Positions 25,471-33,512 are shown, counted from the first letter of the stretch. The stretch: 42,187 nt of DNA from Ruminococcus sp. (GCA_016288815.1 JAEELF010000048.1:1-42187), one strand, 5' to 3'. The notes: generated by a model not told the origin, from the sequence alone. Numbers and translations: made by a program.

Positions 25471-25907
25471 ATGATAACAAGGATTTCCAGCCGACCATAG
25501 TTGCGTTCTGCTGTAACTGGTGCTCGTATGCGGGAGCTGACCTCTCGGGTACGAACCGCCTGAACTACCCCACGAACGTCAAGATAATCCGCGTGCCGTG
25601 CTCATGCCGCGTGAACCCGATGTTCATACTCCGTGCGTTCCAGCGCGGAGCGGACGGTGTCATCATCTGCGGCTGCCACCCCGGAGACTGCCATTACACC
25701 TCCGGCAACTATTACGCACGCCGCCGCATGACGCTCCTGTTCAGTATGCTCGACTACCTCGGTATCGAGCGTGACCGTACCCGCGTTGAGTGGGTATCCG
25801 CTGCGGAGGGTCAGAAGTTCGCAAAGACTATGAATGAGTTCACCGAGGCAGTCAGAAAGCTCGGTCCGAACCGCAGATTGGAGGACTTACGATGCAGGAA
25901 GCAATGA
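25461..25907 (+). CDS. flxD: MvhD/FlxD-type [2Fe-2S] electron-transfer subunit
   Basis: This 148-residue protein matches the MvhD (methyl-viologen-reducing hydrogenase delta) family, with FCCNWCSYAGAD (16-27), PCSCRV (46-51) and CGCHPGDCHY (70-79) supplying the cysteines for a [2Fe-2S] cluster. In Mvh-Hdr and Flx-Hdr complexes this subunit docks on HdrA and delivers electrons to its flavin. It overlaps hdrA by 10 bp at its start and the next gene by 16 bp at its end. No hydrogenase subunits are adjacent, so the electron source is the neighbouring NADH-oxidizing module, not H2. Confidence 0.92.
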   Translation: MQVNDNKDFQPTIVAFCCNWCSYAGADLSGTNRLNYPTNVKIIRVPCSCRVNPMFILRAFQRGADGVIICGCHPGDCHYTSGNYYARRRMTLLFSMLDYLGIERDRTRVEWVSAAEGQKFAKTMNEFTEAVRKLGPNRRLEDLRCRKQ

Positions 25908-26863
25908 TAAGCAAGGCCAAGGCGCTGCTCGCGGACGGCACCGTAACGCGCGTCATCGGATGGAAGCGCGGCGAGTTCGTTTACGACGTCACTCCCGCAG
26001 TATTCGAGTCCGCACAGGAGCTCGACGAGGGCTTCGTGTACGACGACTTCACAGCTGCGAACGTCTCCAAGTACCTCATCAAGGAGAGCCGTAAGGAGGG
26101 GAAGATACTTTGCTTCCTCAAGCCGTGTGACACCTACAGCTTCAACCAGCTCATCAAGGAGCACCGCATTATCCGCGAGAACGTCTACATCGTCGGCATA
26201 CCCAGCGACGGCAAGCTCGACGCTGAAAAGATAAAGTCCAAGGGAATAACAGGCATACTCAGCGCACAGCGCGACGGCGACACAGTGAAGGTCGAGACCC
26301 TCTACGGCATCGAGACCCTCCCGCTCGCTGACGCAATGCTCGAGAAGTGCCTTTCCTGCAAGAGCAAGAAGCACGTCATCTACGACGAACTCATCGGCGA
26401 GGACGGTGAGGTCATCGACTCTGACCGCTTCGATATGGTCGAGAAGCTCGAGAACATGACCGCCGAGGAGCGTTTTGAGTTCTGGCGCAGCGAGCTCTCG
26501 AAGTGCATTCGCTGCAATGCGTGCAGGAACGTCTGTCCTGCTTGCTCGTGCGAGAAGTGCGTTTTCGACAATCCGCAGTCGGGAGTTGAGAACAAGGCTC
26601 CCGCCGACAGCTTCGAGGAGAATATGTTCCACATCATCCGCGCGTTCCACGTTGCGGGAAGATGTACGGACTGCGGCGAGTGCTCGCGCGTGTGTCCGCA
26701 GAATATCCCCCTCCACCTTCTCAACCGCAAGTTCATCAAGGATATAAACTCACTTTACGGCGAGTATCAGGCAGGCGAGGACACCACCTCCCGCTCGCCG
26801 CTCACCAATTACGATACCGAGGACTGCGAGCCGAAGATCGTTCATGAAAGGGGAGTTGAGTAA
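25892..26863 (+). CDS. Flx-type iron-sulfur subunit (FrhB-like N-terminus plus two [4Fe-4S])
   Basis: This 323-residue protein has an N-terminal region reminiscent of F420-hydrogenase beta-type proteins (RVIGWKRGEFVYDVTPAVF, then FLKPCDTYSFNQLI) and a C-terminal double-cluster ferredoxin region (C205, C208, C211, C215 and C258, C261, C264, C268), with extra cysteines at 153/156 and 218-223. It matches one of the two iron-sulfur subunits (FlxB or FlxC) of the bacterial HdrABC-FlxABCD complexes; I cannot decide which letter applies. The start overlaps flxD, and the stop shares a base with the next ATG (TAATG). It should relay electrons between the NADH flavin subunit and MvhD/HdrA. Confidence 0.85.
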   Translation: MQEAMISKAKALLADGTVTRVIGWKRGEFVYDVTPAVFESAQELDEGFVYDDFTAANVSKYLIKESRKEGKILCFLKPCDTYSFNQLIKEHRIIRENVYIVGIPSDGKLDAEKIKSKGITGILSAQRDGDTVKVETLYGIETLPLADAMLEKCLSCKSKKHVIYDELIGEDGEVIDSDRFDMVEKLENMTAEERFEFWRSELSKCIRCNACRNVCPACSCEKCVFDNPQSGVENKAPADSFEENMFHIIRAFHVAGRCTDCGECSRVCPQNIPLHLLNRKFIKDINSLYGEYQAGEDTTSRSPLTNYDTEDCEPKIVHERGVE

Positions 26864-27882
26864 TGCTGAAAATAGCTATAGACAGTCTCGGCGAGCTTTT
26901 CGGCAAGATAGCCTCCGCGCAGACGCTCTATATCCCCGCAGACCGTCCCGACGGCGAGGCTGAGTACAGGAAATACGAGCCCGGCATGAAGCTGACGGGC
27001 AGACTGAACACCGTCCGCAGCGCCAAGGATTTCTTCTTCCCGCAGACCGAATCCCTCGTGGATTTCAAGGTCGAGGGCAAGAACATCGAGGTCATCGACC
27101 CCCGCAAGGAGTGTGAGGACTTCGTCGTATTCGGCGTAAGAGCCTGCGACGCGCGCAGCTTCACTATCCTCGACAAGGTATTCCTTGCCGATCCCGTGGA
27201 CAGCTACTACAAGAACCGCCGCGACCACGGTACTATCGTCACAATGGCGTGTACGCGCCCTGCCGAGACCTGCTTCTGCGGCACCTTCGGCATCGACGCG
27301 ACAGCTCCCGAGGGCGACGCAGCCTGCTTCTCCGACGGTGAGAGCATATTCTTCAAAGCCAACAACGACAAGGGTCAGCGCTTCATAGACTCGATATCCT
27401 CCCTCCTTGAGGAAGGCGACACAGCCAAGCTCGACGAGGTGCAGTCCAAGACCCGCGAGATACTCAAAAAGCTCCCGCTCGCCGCTCTTTCCACTGAGAA
27501 CTTCGGCGGCGACAAGCTCAACGAGTACTTCAACTCCGATAAATGGGGCGAGCTCTCCGAGAGCTGCCTCGGCTGCGGAACGTGTACCTTCGTGTGCCCG
27601 ACTTGCCAGTGCTACGACATCAAGGACTTCGACACAGGACACGGCATAAAGCGCTTCCGCTGCTGGGATTCGTGTATGTACTCCGACTTCACAAAAATGG
27701 CTCACGGCAATCCCCGCCTTACCCAGCTTGAACGCTTCCGCCAGAGGTTCATGCACAAGCTGGTATACTTCCCCAAGAACAACGACGGCGAGTTCGGCTG
27801 CGTAGGCTGCGGAAGATGTCTTTCCAAGTGCCCTATATCAATGAACATCGTCAAGGTCATGAAAGCATTGGAGGAAAAGTGA
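26863..27882 (+). CDS. Flx-type iron-sulfur subunit, AsrA/HydB-like
   Basis: This 339-residue protein resembles the beta subunits of sulfhydrogenase and anaerobic sulfite reductase subunit A. It has FVVFGVRACDARSF (87-100), a CTRPAETCFCG segment (130-140), and two [4Fe-4S] motifs (C235, C238, C241, C245 and C313, C316, C319, C323). In AsrAB, HydBG and Flx sets this protein pairs with a flavin reductase subunit, which is exactly the next gene (start overlapping this stop by one base). No AsrC siroheme subunit is nearby, so sulfite reduction is unlikely and an Flx role fits better. Confidence 0.86.
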   Translation: MLKIAIDSLGELFGKIASAQTLYIPADRPDGEAEYRKYEPGMKLTGRLNTVRSAKDFFFPQTESLVDFKVEGKNIEVIDPRKECEDFVVFGVRACDARSFTILDKVFLADPVDSYYKNRRDHGTIVTMACTRPAETCFCGTFGIDATAPEGDAACFSDGESIFFKANNDKGQRFIDSISSLLEEGDTAKLDEVQSKTREILKKLPLAALSTENFGGDKLNEYFNSDKWGELSESCLGCGTCTFVCPTCQCYDIKDFDTGHGIKRFRCWDSCMYSDFTKMAHGNPRLTQLERFRQRFMHKLVYFPKNNDGEFGCVGCGRCLSKCPISMNIVKVMKALEEK

Positions 27883-28712
27883 TGAACAGCATTGAAACGC
27901 TCATACCCAAGATAGGAGTAGTCACTGACATCAGGCAGGACACTCCCGACGTCAAGACCTTCCGCGTGGTATCGCCGGAGGGCGGCAAGCTCTTCGAGCA
28001 TATGCCCGGACAGTGCGCGATGCTCTCAGTACCCGGCGTAGGGGAGGGAATGTTCTCCATAACCTCGTCCCCGACGAACAAGGAATTCATGGAATTCAGC
28101 ATAAAGAAGTGCGGCTGCCTTACAGGCTGGCTGCACGCAATGGACGTCGGACAGCAGATAACCGTCCGCGGACCTTACGGCAACCACTTCCCCGTGGAGA
28201 CCGAGCTGAAGGGCAGGGATCTCCTGTTTATCGCCGGCGGTATCGGACTTGCTCCGCTGCGCTCCGTCATCAATTACGTCCGCGACAAGCGCGAGAACTA
28301 CGGCAGCATACAGGTCATATACGGCTCCCGCTCGAAGGACGACCTCGTGGACTATCAGGAGATACTCGACGAGTGGATGAACGACCCCGGCGTCGAGGTA
28401 GATCTCACCATCGACAACCCGCAGGAGGGTTGGGACGGACACGTCGGCTTCGTGCCGAACTACGTCAAGGAGCTCGCTCCTTCGACAGACAAGACCGTCC
28501 TCGTCTGCGGACCGCCTATCATGATAAAGTTCACGCTCGCTGGTCTGAAGGAGCTCGGCTTCACAGATACACAGGTCTACACGACCATGGAGCTGCGCAT
28601 GAAGTGCGCGGTGGGCAAATGCGGACGCTGCAATATCGGCAATAAGTACGTCTGCAAAGACGGACCCGTGTTCCGCTTCGACGAGCTCGGCGAGCTTCCC
28701 GACGAGTATTGA
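27882..28712 (+). CDS. flxA: NAD(P)H-oxidizing FAD/[2Fe-2S] subunit (FlxA/AsrB-like)
   Basis: This 276-residue ferredoxin-NADP reductase-fold protein is the probable NADH entry point. The FAD domain has FSITSSP (58-64), the nucleotide domain has AGGIGLAPLRS (118-128) and CGPPIM (209-214), and a C-terminal DHODB-type [2Fe-2S] site has C242, C247, C250 and C258. The start at 27882 follows GGAGGAAAAGTG and overlaps the previous stop. NADH versus NADPH is not settled by the visible motifs. Together with the two preceding Fe-S proteins and MvhD it completes an Flx module next to HdrABC. Confidence 0.9.
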   Translation: MNSIETLIPKIGVVTDIRQDTPDVKTFRVVSPEGGKLFEHMPGQCAMLSVPGVGEGMFSITSSPTNKEFMEFSIKKCGCLTGWLHAMDVGQQITVRGPYGNHFPVETELKGRDLLFIAGGIGLAPLRSVINYVRDKRENYGSIQVIYGSRSKDDLVDYQEILDEWMNDPGVEVDLTIDNPQEGWDGHVGFVPNYVKELAPSTDKTVLVCGPPIMIKFTLAGLKELGFTDTQVYTTMELRMKCAVGKCGRCNIGNKYVCKDGPVFRFDELGELPDEY

Positions 28713-28727
28713 TTTGGAGGACTTGAA

Positions 28728-29411
28728 ATGGAGAAAATGTTGAATGTTTATCTCTTCGGCAAGAAGTACGAGGTGCCGGAGGGGCTTACGATAATGACCG
28801 CAATGGAATACGCAGGCTATGAGCTCGTTAGAGGCTGCGGCTGCCGCAACGGCTTCTGCGGTGCGTGCGCGACCATTTACAGGATAAAGGGACAGCAGCA
28901 GCTCCACGGCTGTCTCGCGTGCCAGACCGAGGTCGAGGAGGGAATGTACGTCGCAACGCTTCCGTTCTTCCCGCTCGAAAAGAGAGTATACGATATCGAG
29001 GAGATAAAGCCCGACCAGCAGGTGATGATGCAACTCTACCCAGAGATATACGCCTGTATCGGCTGCAATGCCTGCACCAAGGCGTGCACGCAGGAGCTGA
29101 ACGTAATGCAGTACATCGCATACGCCCAGCGTGGCGAGTTCGAGAAGTGCGCAGAGCTCTCCTTCGACTGCGTTATGTGCGGAGTGTGCTCGTCACGCTG
29201 CCCCGCAGGCATCTCCCACCCGCAGGTGGCTATGCTCGCACGCAGACTCAACGGCAAGTACATCGCTCCCGAGTGCCAGCACCTCAGCGACCGCGTGAAT
29301 GAGATCAACGAGGGCATATTCGACGAGAAAATGTCTGAGCTCATCGCGAAGTCAGTCGATTCCGTGCAGGAGCTCAAGGATATGTACAACAACCGCGACA
29401 TCGAGAAGTAA
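28728..29411 (+). CDS. Fumarate reductase-like iron-sulfur subunit (TfrB N-terminal-like, no CCG)
   Basis: This 227-residue protein has a plant-type [2Fe-2S] domain (C39, C44, C47, C62) and two [4Fe-4S] motifs (C110, C113, C116, C120 and C148, C151, C154, C158). It resembles FrdB/SdhB and, more closely in the second half, archaeal thiol:fumarate reductase TfrB without its C-terminal CCG domains. The second cluster motif looks like a regular [4Fe-4S] rather than the [3Fe-4S] of quinone-linked enzymes. No membrane-anchor subunit follows, so it is expected to be cytoplasmic. It should feed electrons to the FAD of the next gene product. A GGAGG lies 7 nt before the ATG. Confidence 0.88.
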   Translation: MEKMLNVYLFGKKYEVPEGLTIMTAMEYAGYELVRGCGCRNGFCGACATIYRIKGQQQLHGCLACQTEVEEGMYVATLPFFPLEKRVYDIEEIKPDQQVMMQLYPEIYACIGCNACTKACTQELNVMQYIAYAQRGEFEKCAELSFDCVMCGVCSSRCPAGISHPQVAMLARRLNGKYIAPECQHLSDRVNEINEGIFDEKMSELIAKSVDSVQELKDMYNNRDIEK

Positions 29412-29425
29412 AGGAGGGGAAGCGT

Positions 29426-31030
29426 ATGTACAAGATAGACAGATTCAACGAGCTGGCAAAGGCAGTCGCCGAGAAAAGAGCTGCCAACGCTGCTCTCGAG
29501 CCGAGGCGCATGACCGCCGAGGAAAAGGACGCTCTCCTCGCAGAGTTCCACCCGGACTACAAGCAGGGCGAGTTCACGGTCCTCACAGCAGGTCCGAACA
29601 AGGGCGAAAAGGTCCCCACGCAGCTAGCCGACCTCCTTCAGGCGCACAGCCGTATCGCTCCCGCAGACGTTGACCTCTCCAAGCCGGACTACGACACAGA
29701 CGTGCTCATCATCGGCGGCGGCGGAGCGGGTGCTTCCGCAGCGATAGAGGCAGACGAAGCCGGCGTTAAGGCGATGATAGTGACCAAGCTCCGCATCGGC
29801 GACGCCAACACGATGATGGCTGAGGGCGGCATTCAGGCTGCCGACAAGCCCAACGATTCACCCGCGATACACTTCGTTGACGCATTCGGCGGCGGACATT
29901 TCGCAGCAAAGCCGGAGCTCGTCGCAAAGCTCGTGACTAAGGCTCCCGAGTGTATCCAGTGGCTGAACAAGCTCGGCGTCGAGTTCGACAAGGAGCCCGA
30001 CGGCACAATGGTCACCACCCATGGCGGCGGCACCTCCCGCAAACGTATGCACGCAGCGAAGGACTACTCCGGCGCTGAGATAATGCGTACCCTCCGCGAC
30101 GAGGTCATAAACCGGGGGATCCCGGTTGTTGACTTCACTGCTGCTATCGAGATCATTCTCGACAAGAACGGCAAGGCGGCTGGCGCTGTCCTTATGAACA
30201 TGGAGACGAAGGAGCTCCTCGTTGCGAGAGCTAAGACAGTCATCATCGCGACAGGCGGCGCAGGACGTCTCCACTATCAGGGCTTCCCGACCTCCAACCA
30301 CTACGGCGCAACTGCTGACGGACTTGTCCTCGGCTACAGAGCCGGTGCTAAGCTGCTCTACGCCGATACTCTCCAGTATCACCCGACAGGCACGGCTTAC
30401 CCCGAGCAGATATTCGGCGCTCTCGTTACCGAGAAGGTACGCTCGCTCGGAGCAAAGCTCGTCAACATCGACGGCGACGTCTTCATGCACCCCCTCGAGA
30501 CCCGCGACGTCACAGCGGCGTCTATTATCCGCGAGTGTACCGCCCGCGGCAAGGGCATACAGACCGAGCAGGGCATGGGCGTATGGCTCGACACCCCGAT
30601 GATCGAGTTCAAGAACGGCGAGGGCACTATCGAGAAGCGTATCCCCGCAATGCTGCGAATGTTCGGCAAGTACGGCATTGATATCCGCAAGGAGCCTATC
30701 CTCGTTTACCCGACCCTCCACTACCAGAACGGCGGACTCGACATCGACACCTACGGCGTGACCGGAGTCGAGAACCTCTACGCAGCGGGCGAGGTCGCAG
30801 GCGGTATCCACGGACGCAACCGACTCATGGGCAACTCTCTCCTTGACGTTATCGTATTCGGCAGAAATGCCGGTATCTACGCTGCCGCAAAGGCAAAGGA
30901 GACCGAAGCTCCCACAGGTCTGAACCTCGACCACATCGGAAAGTTCGATTCCGAGCTTGCTTCCGCAGGCATAGAGACCTCAGTCGTCTCCCCGAAGCTG
31001 CTCCCGGACTACGCAAGGAAAACAAGATAA
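29426..31030 (+). CDS. Fumarate reductase-like flavoprotein subunit
   Basis: This 534-residue flavoprotein reduces fumarate or oxidizes succinate. After an unusual N-terminal extension of about 90 residues, the FAD-binding motif GGGGAG (97-102) begins a FrdA/SdhA fold. Active-site residues align with fumarate reductases: H319 (QYHPTG), R360 (RDV, the proton-donor arginine position), H432 (PTLHY) and R466 (NRLMGNS). The histidine that covalently binds FAD in FrdA/SdhA is replaced by N128, so FAD is probably non-covalent. With no FrdC/FrdD genes nearby, a soluble enzyme driven by the Flx/Hdr proteins is the best reading. L-aspartate oxidase is less likely because of the Fe-S partner and the fumarase neighbour. 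Confidence 0.88.
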   Translation: MYKIDRFNELAKAVAEKRAANAALEPRRMTAEEKDALLAEFHPDYKQGEFTVLTAGPNKGEKVPTQLADLLQAHSRIAPADVDLSKPDYDTDVLIIGGGGAGASAAIEADEAGVKAMIVTKLRIGDANTMMAEGGIQAADKPNDSPAIHFVDAFGGGHFAAKPELVAKLVTKAPECIQWLNKLGVEFDKEPDGTMVTTHGGGTSRKRMHAAKDYSGAEIMRTLRDEVINRGIPVVDFTAAIEIILDKNGKAAGAVLMNMETKELLVARAKTVIIATGGAGRLHYQGFPTSNHYGATADGLVLGYRAGAKLLYADTLQYHPTGTAYPEQIFGALVTEKVRSLGAKLVNIDGDVFMHPLETRDVTAASIIRECTARGKGIQTEQGMGVWLDTPMIEFKNGEGTIEKRIPAMLRMFGKYGIDIRKEPILVYPTLHYQNGGLDIDTYGVTGVENLYAAGEVAGGIHGRNRLMGNSLLDVIVFGRNAGIYAAAKAKETEAPTGLNLDHIGKFDSELASAGIETSVVSPKLLPDYARKTR

Positions 31031-31036
31031 AATGCG

Positions 31037-31071
31037 CATGGGATATGCCGGGAGCTCCGGCGTATCCCATG
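31037..31071 (+). promoter_or_regulatory. Long hairpin between the flavoprotein gene and the transporter gene
   Basis: A 15-bp stem (31037-31051 with 31057-31071, one G-U pair) and a 5-nt GAGCT loop start 7 bp past the stop codon. No T-run follows, so it is not a standard terminator. It may set 3'-end stability or lower transporter expression. Confidence 0.6.
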
Positions 31072-31102
31072 AAATATGATAAAGAAAGACTGTGTAAAGA
31101 TA

Positions 31103-32347
31103 ATGGAATTATTCAATGGCATACTCACCATAAAAAGCGTGTCGTTCCTCATGCTTTCGGTGCTCTCTATCGCAGCGCTCGGCTATATACTGGGCAGGAT
31201 AAAGATAAAGGGCATATCACTCGGCACCGCGGGAGTATTCATCATCGCACTCATTTACGGCTGTATCTTCCACGAGGAGCTGACCGCGCAGCTCGTCGTG
31301 AACCAGAAGGACGAACTCAACAACGTCGTCTCGTCGATGACTTTCGTTGACTCCGCTCTCAAGATAGTAGATAACATCGGACTGATACTTTTCGTAACGG
31401 CGGTCGGCTTCATCGCTGGACCCAACTTCTTCGGCAACTTTAAGAAGAATTTCAAGTCCTACGTTCTCCTTGCGATAATCATTATTGTCTCCGGCGGACT
31501 TGCCTGTGCGGGATGCATACTGGTCGGACGCAACTTCACAGACCTCGAGAGCGGTGAATTCTCCGCCCTCATGACCGGACTTCTCTCCGGCGCCCTTACC
31601 AGCACCCCCGGCTTCTCGGCTGCCAAGGACGCAGCAGTGGAGTACGAGAAGGCAGTCTCGGTCGGCTACGGTATCGCATATATCTTCGGAGTGCTCGGCG
31701 TGGTTCTGTTCGTACAGATAATCCCCAAGCTCATGAAGGCTGACATGAAAAAGGAGCGTGAGCTCCTCGTAAACGCCGATACAAAGGGCAATAAGAAGGC
31801 AGCCCCCGACAAGCTCATACAGATGGATGAATTCGGCATCATGCCGTTCGCACTTGCGGCGGTCATCGGCATCTTCCTCGGCTCGTTCAAATTCGGCAAC
31901 TTCTCGCTGTCCATAACTGGCGGATGCTTGCTGACTTCACTTATTTTCGGACATTTCGGCAGGATAGGGAAGATCTCCATAATGCCCAAGGACTCGACTC
32001 TCAAGGTCTTCCGTGAGCTCGGACTGATGTTTTTCCTCATCGGCGCAGGAGTATCCGGCGGCGCGAAGTTCGCTGACTATTTCCAGCCGGTGTACTTCCT
32101 CTACGGTATCATCATGACGCTCGTCCCGATGATAATCGGCTTCCTGTTCGCGAAGTACGTCATGAAGCTGAGCCTGCTGAACAACCTCGGCTCTATCACG
32201 GGCGGAATGACTTCCACACCTGCGCTCGGCACGCTCATCAGCACCGCCGGCACAGAGGACGTTGCCTCCGCATATGCCGCAACATACCCCGTTGCACTCA
32301 TCATGGTCGTGCTCACCTCACAGGTCCTGCTGATGGTATTCAAATAA
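31103..32347 (+). CDS. AspT/YidE-family permease (SucE-like, candidate succinate exporter)
   Basis: This polytopic membrane protein has about ten hydrophobic segments and the internal duplication of the AspT/YidE/YbjL (aspartate:alanine exchanger) family. The two repeat signatures are GLLSGALTSTPGFSAA in the first half and GSITGGMTSTPALGTL near the end. The central TrkA-C/RCK domains found in many members are absent, replaced by a short charged loop. Corynebacterium SucE, a succinate exporter, belongs to this family, so its place after fumarase and a fumarate reductase suggests succinate export. Substrate assignment is inference. The start is uncertain: the ATG at 31076 sits directly behind a hairpin with no ribosome site, so I prefer 31103 (414 residues). 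Confidence 0.8.
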   Translation: MELFNGILTIKSVSFLMLSVLSIAALGYILGRIKIKGISLGTAGVFIIALIYGCIFHEELTAQLVVNQKDELNNVVSSMTFVDSALKIVDNIGLILFVTAVGFIAGPNFFGNFKKNFKSYVLLAIIIIVSGGLACAGCILVGRNFTDLESGEFSALMTGLLSGALTSTPGFSAAKDAAVEYEKAVSVGYGIAYIFGVLGVVLFVQIIPKLMKADMKKERELLVNADTKGNKKAAPDKLIQMDEFGIMPFALAAVIGIFLGSFKFGNFSLSITGGCLLTSLIFGHFGRIGKISIMPKDSTLKVFRELGLMFFLIGAGVSGGAKFADYFQPVYFLYGIIMTLVPMIIGFLFAKYVMKLSLLNNLGSITGGMTSTPALGTLISTAGTEDVASAYAATYPVALIMVVLTSQVLLMVFK

Positions 32348-32377
32348 AAAAACAAGCTCCCCGAGGGGAGCTTGTTT
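32345..32377. terminator. Bidirectional terminator between transporter and pyrE
   Basis: A 12-bp stem (AAACAAGCTCCC with GGGAGCTTGTTT). On the minus strand it is followed by T7 and ends pyrE transcription. On the plus strand it is followed by CATTATTT and probably also ends the fumC-Hdr-transporter transcript. Confidence 0.9.
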
Positions 32378-32379
32378 CA

Positions 32380-33033
32380 TTATTTGATACCGTAGGTCTC
32401 GCGGTACTCGAGCATCTTATCGAGATACTCCTTACCGGGAACTATACCGTTCCTGATAGCGTCGATGATGTCCTCCATAGTAACGATAGGGTAGACCGTC
32501 ACGCCGAAATCGCGCTTTACCTCCTGCACCGCAGAGAGCTCTCCGGTGCCTTTTTCCATGCGGTCAACGGTGATGACCATGCCCGTAACGTCAACGTCCG
32601 CTGCGCTCTTGAGCTTCGGCATGGACTCACGCAGCGCCTTGCCCGAGGTCATGACGTCGTCGATGATGATGACCTTCTCGCCGTCGGTGAGCGTCTTTCC
32701 GACGAACATACCGCCTTCGCCGTGATCCTTGGCCTCCTTGCGGTCGAAGCAGTAGGAAACGTCGATCCCGAACTTGTTGCTCAGCGCAACGACAGCCGAA
32801 ACAGCGAGCGGGATACCCTTGTAAGCGGGACCGAACAGCGTCTCGACGGGTATATTGTTCTCGTGGATGCACTCAGCGTAGTACTCGCCGAGCTTAGCGA
32901 GCTGAGCACCGGTCTTGTAGTTGCCGCAGTTGATGAAGTAGGGTGCCTTTCTGCCGGATTTCAGCGTAAATTCGCCGAAAGTCAGCACACCGCAGTCCAC
33001 CATGAATTTAATGAAGCTCTCTTTGTAAGTCAT
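32380..33033 (-). CDS. pyrE: Orotate phosphoribosyltransferase
   Basis: PyrE joins orotate and PRPP to make orotidine 5'-monophosphate in pyrimidine synthesis. The 217-residue protein has the PRPP-binding VIIIDDVMTSGKA (121-133), the flexible catalytic loop KDHGEGG (102-108) and an N-terminal FTLKSGRKAPYFINCG. The ATG at 33033 has GGAGG 7 nt upstream; the longer reading frame includes part of the upstream gene. It follows a zinc-ribbon protein gene by 13 bp, so the two are likely co-transcribed. Confidence 0.95.
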   Translation of the reverse strand: MTYKESFIKFMVDCGVLTFGEFTLKSGRKAPYFINCGNYKTGAQLAKLGEYYAECIHENNIPVETLFGPAYKGIPLAVSAVVALSNKFGIDVSYCFDRKEAKDHGEGGMFVGKTLTDGEKVIIIDDVMTSGKALRESMPKLKSAADVDVTGMVITVDRMEKGTGELSAVQEVKRDFGVTVYPIVTMEDIIDAIRNGIVPGKEYLDKMLEYRETYGIK

Positions 33034-33046
33034 ATTTATACCTCCG

Positions 33047-33406
33047 CTAAATTGATTCAAAAACATACCCGCAGTACGGACATCTCGGATAGTCGATGTC
33101 GAACCTCTGCTCACATTCCGGACACTGCTTCTGCGGCAGGACATCGACCGTATCGTCGAGGTCTGCGTTGAAGGTGCCGAAGAAGTTGACCGGCTTAGTG
33201 TAGCGGAAAACTCCCGCGAGCACGCCGCAGTCCGGGCAGTAGAAGCCGAACGCAGAACGCTGGGGCGTCTCGCAGTACTTAACGCCGTCCTGATACCACG
33301 CCGCCATAGGGTAAGCGTAGTAGATACCCTTGTCAGTGCTGTGCTGTTCCATGCGGAATTCGCCCGGTACCATGGGCTTCCCGCAGTTCATGCAGTCCAT
33401 ACGCAC
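33047..33406 (-). CDS. Zinc-ribbon protein of unknown function
   Basis: This 119-residue protein has four CxxC pairs: CMNC near the N-terminus, CPDC in the middle, and CPEC and CPYC at the C-terminus. It probably binds two zinc ions. The middle section (YYAYPMAAWYQDG and VFRYTKPVNFFGTF) resembles hypothetical zinc-ribbon proteins of ruminococci; I know no function. GGAGG lies 7 nt before the first ATG. It precedes pyrE by 13 bp in the same transcript. Confidence 0.8.
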   Translation of the reverse strand: MRMDCMNCGKPMVPGEFRMEQHSTDKGIYYAYPMAAWYQDGVKYCETPQRSAFGFYCPDCGVLAGVFRYTKPVNFFGTFNADLDDTVDVLPQKQCPECEQRFDIDYPRCPYCGYVFESI

Positions 33407-33432
33407 GCCTCCTCAGTATGCTCTTTAAGATA

Positions 33433-33461
33433 AGTATATCATACAAGGCTCAAAAAAGCAA
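33433..33461 (-). promoter_or_regulatory. Promoter of the zinc-ribbon/pyrE genes
   Basis: On the minus strand, TTGCTT (33456-33461), a 17-bp spacer and TATACT (33433-33438), 27 bp before the zinc-ribbon ATG. Confidence 0.6.
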
Positions 33462-33512
33462 GTTTCGGGGAAATAATTTTCTGTATATCCTCACAAAAAA
33501 ACAAAAACCCCC

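Noticed and set aside
25461..28712. Anaerobic sulfite reductase (AsrABC) or sulfhydrogenase operon
   Set aside because: Two proteins resemble AsrA and AsrB, but there is no siroheme AsrC subunit or hydrogenase subunit, and MvhD plus HdrABC are adjacent, which fits Flx-Hdr.
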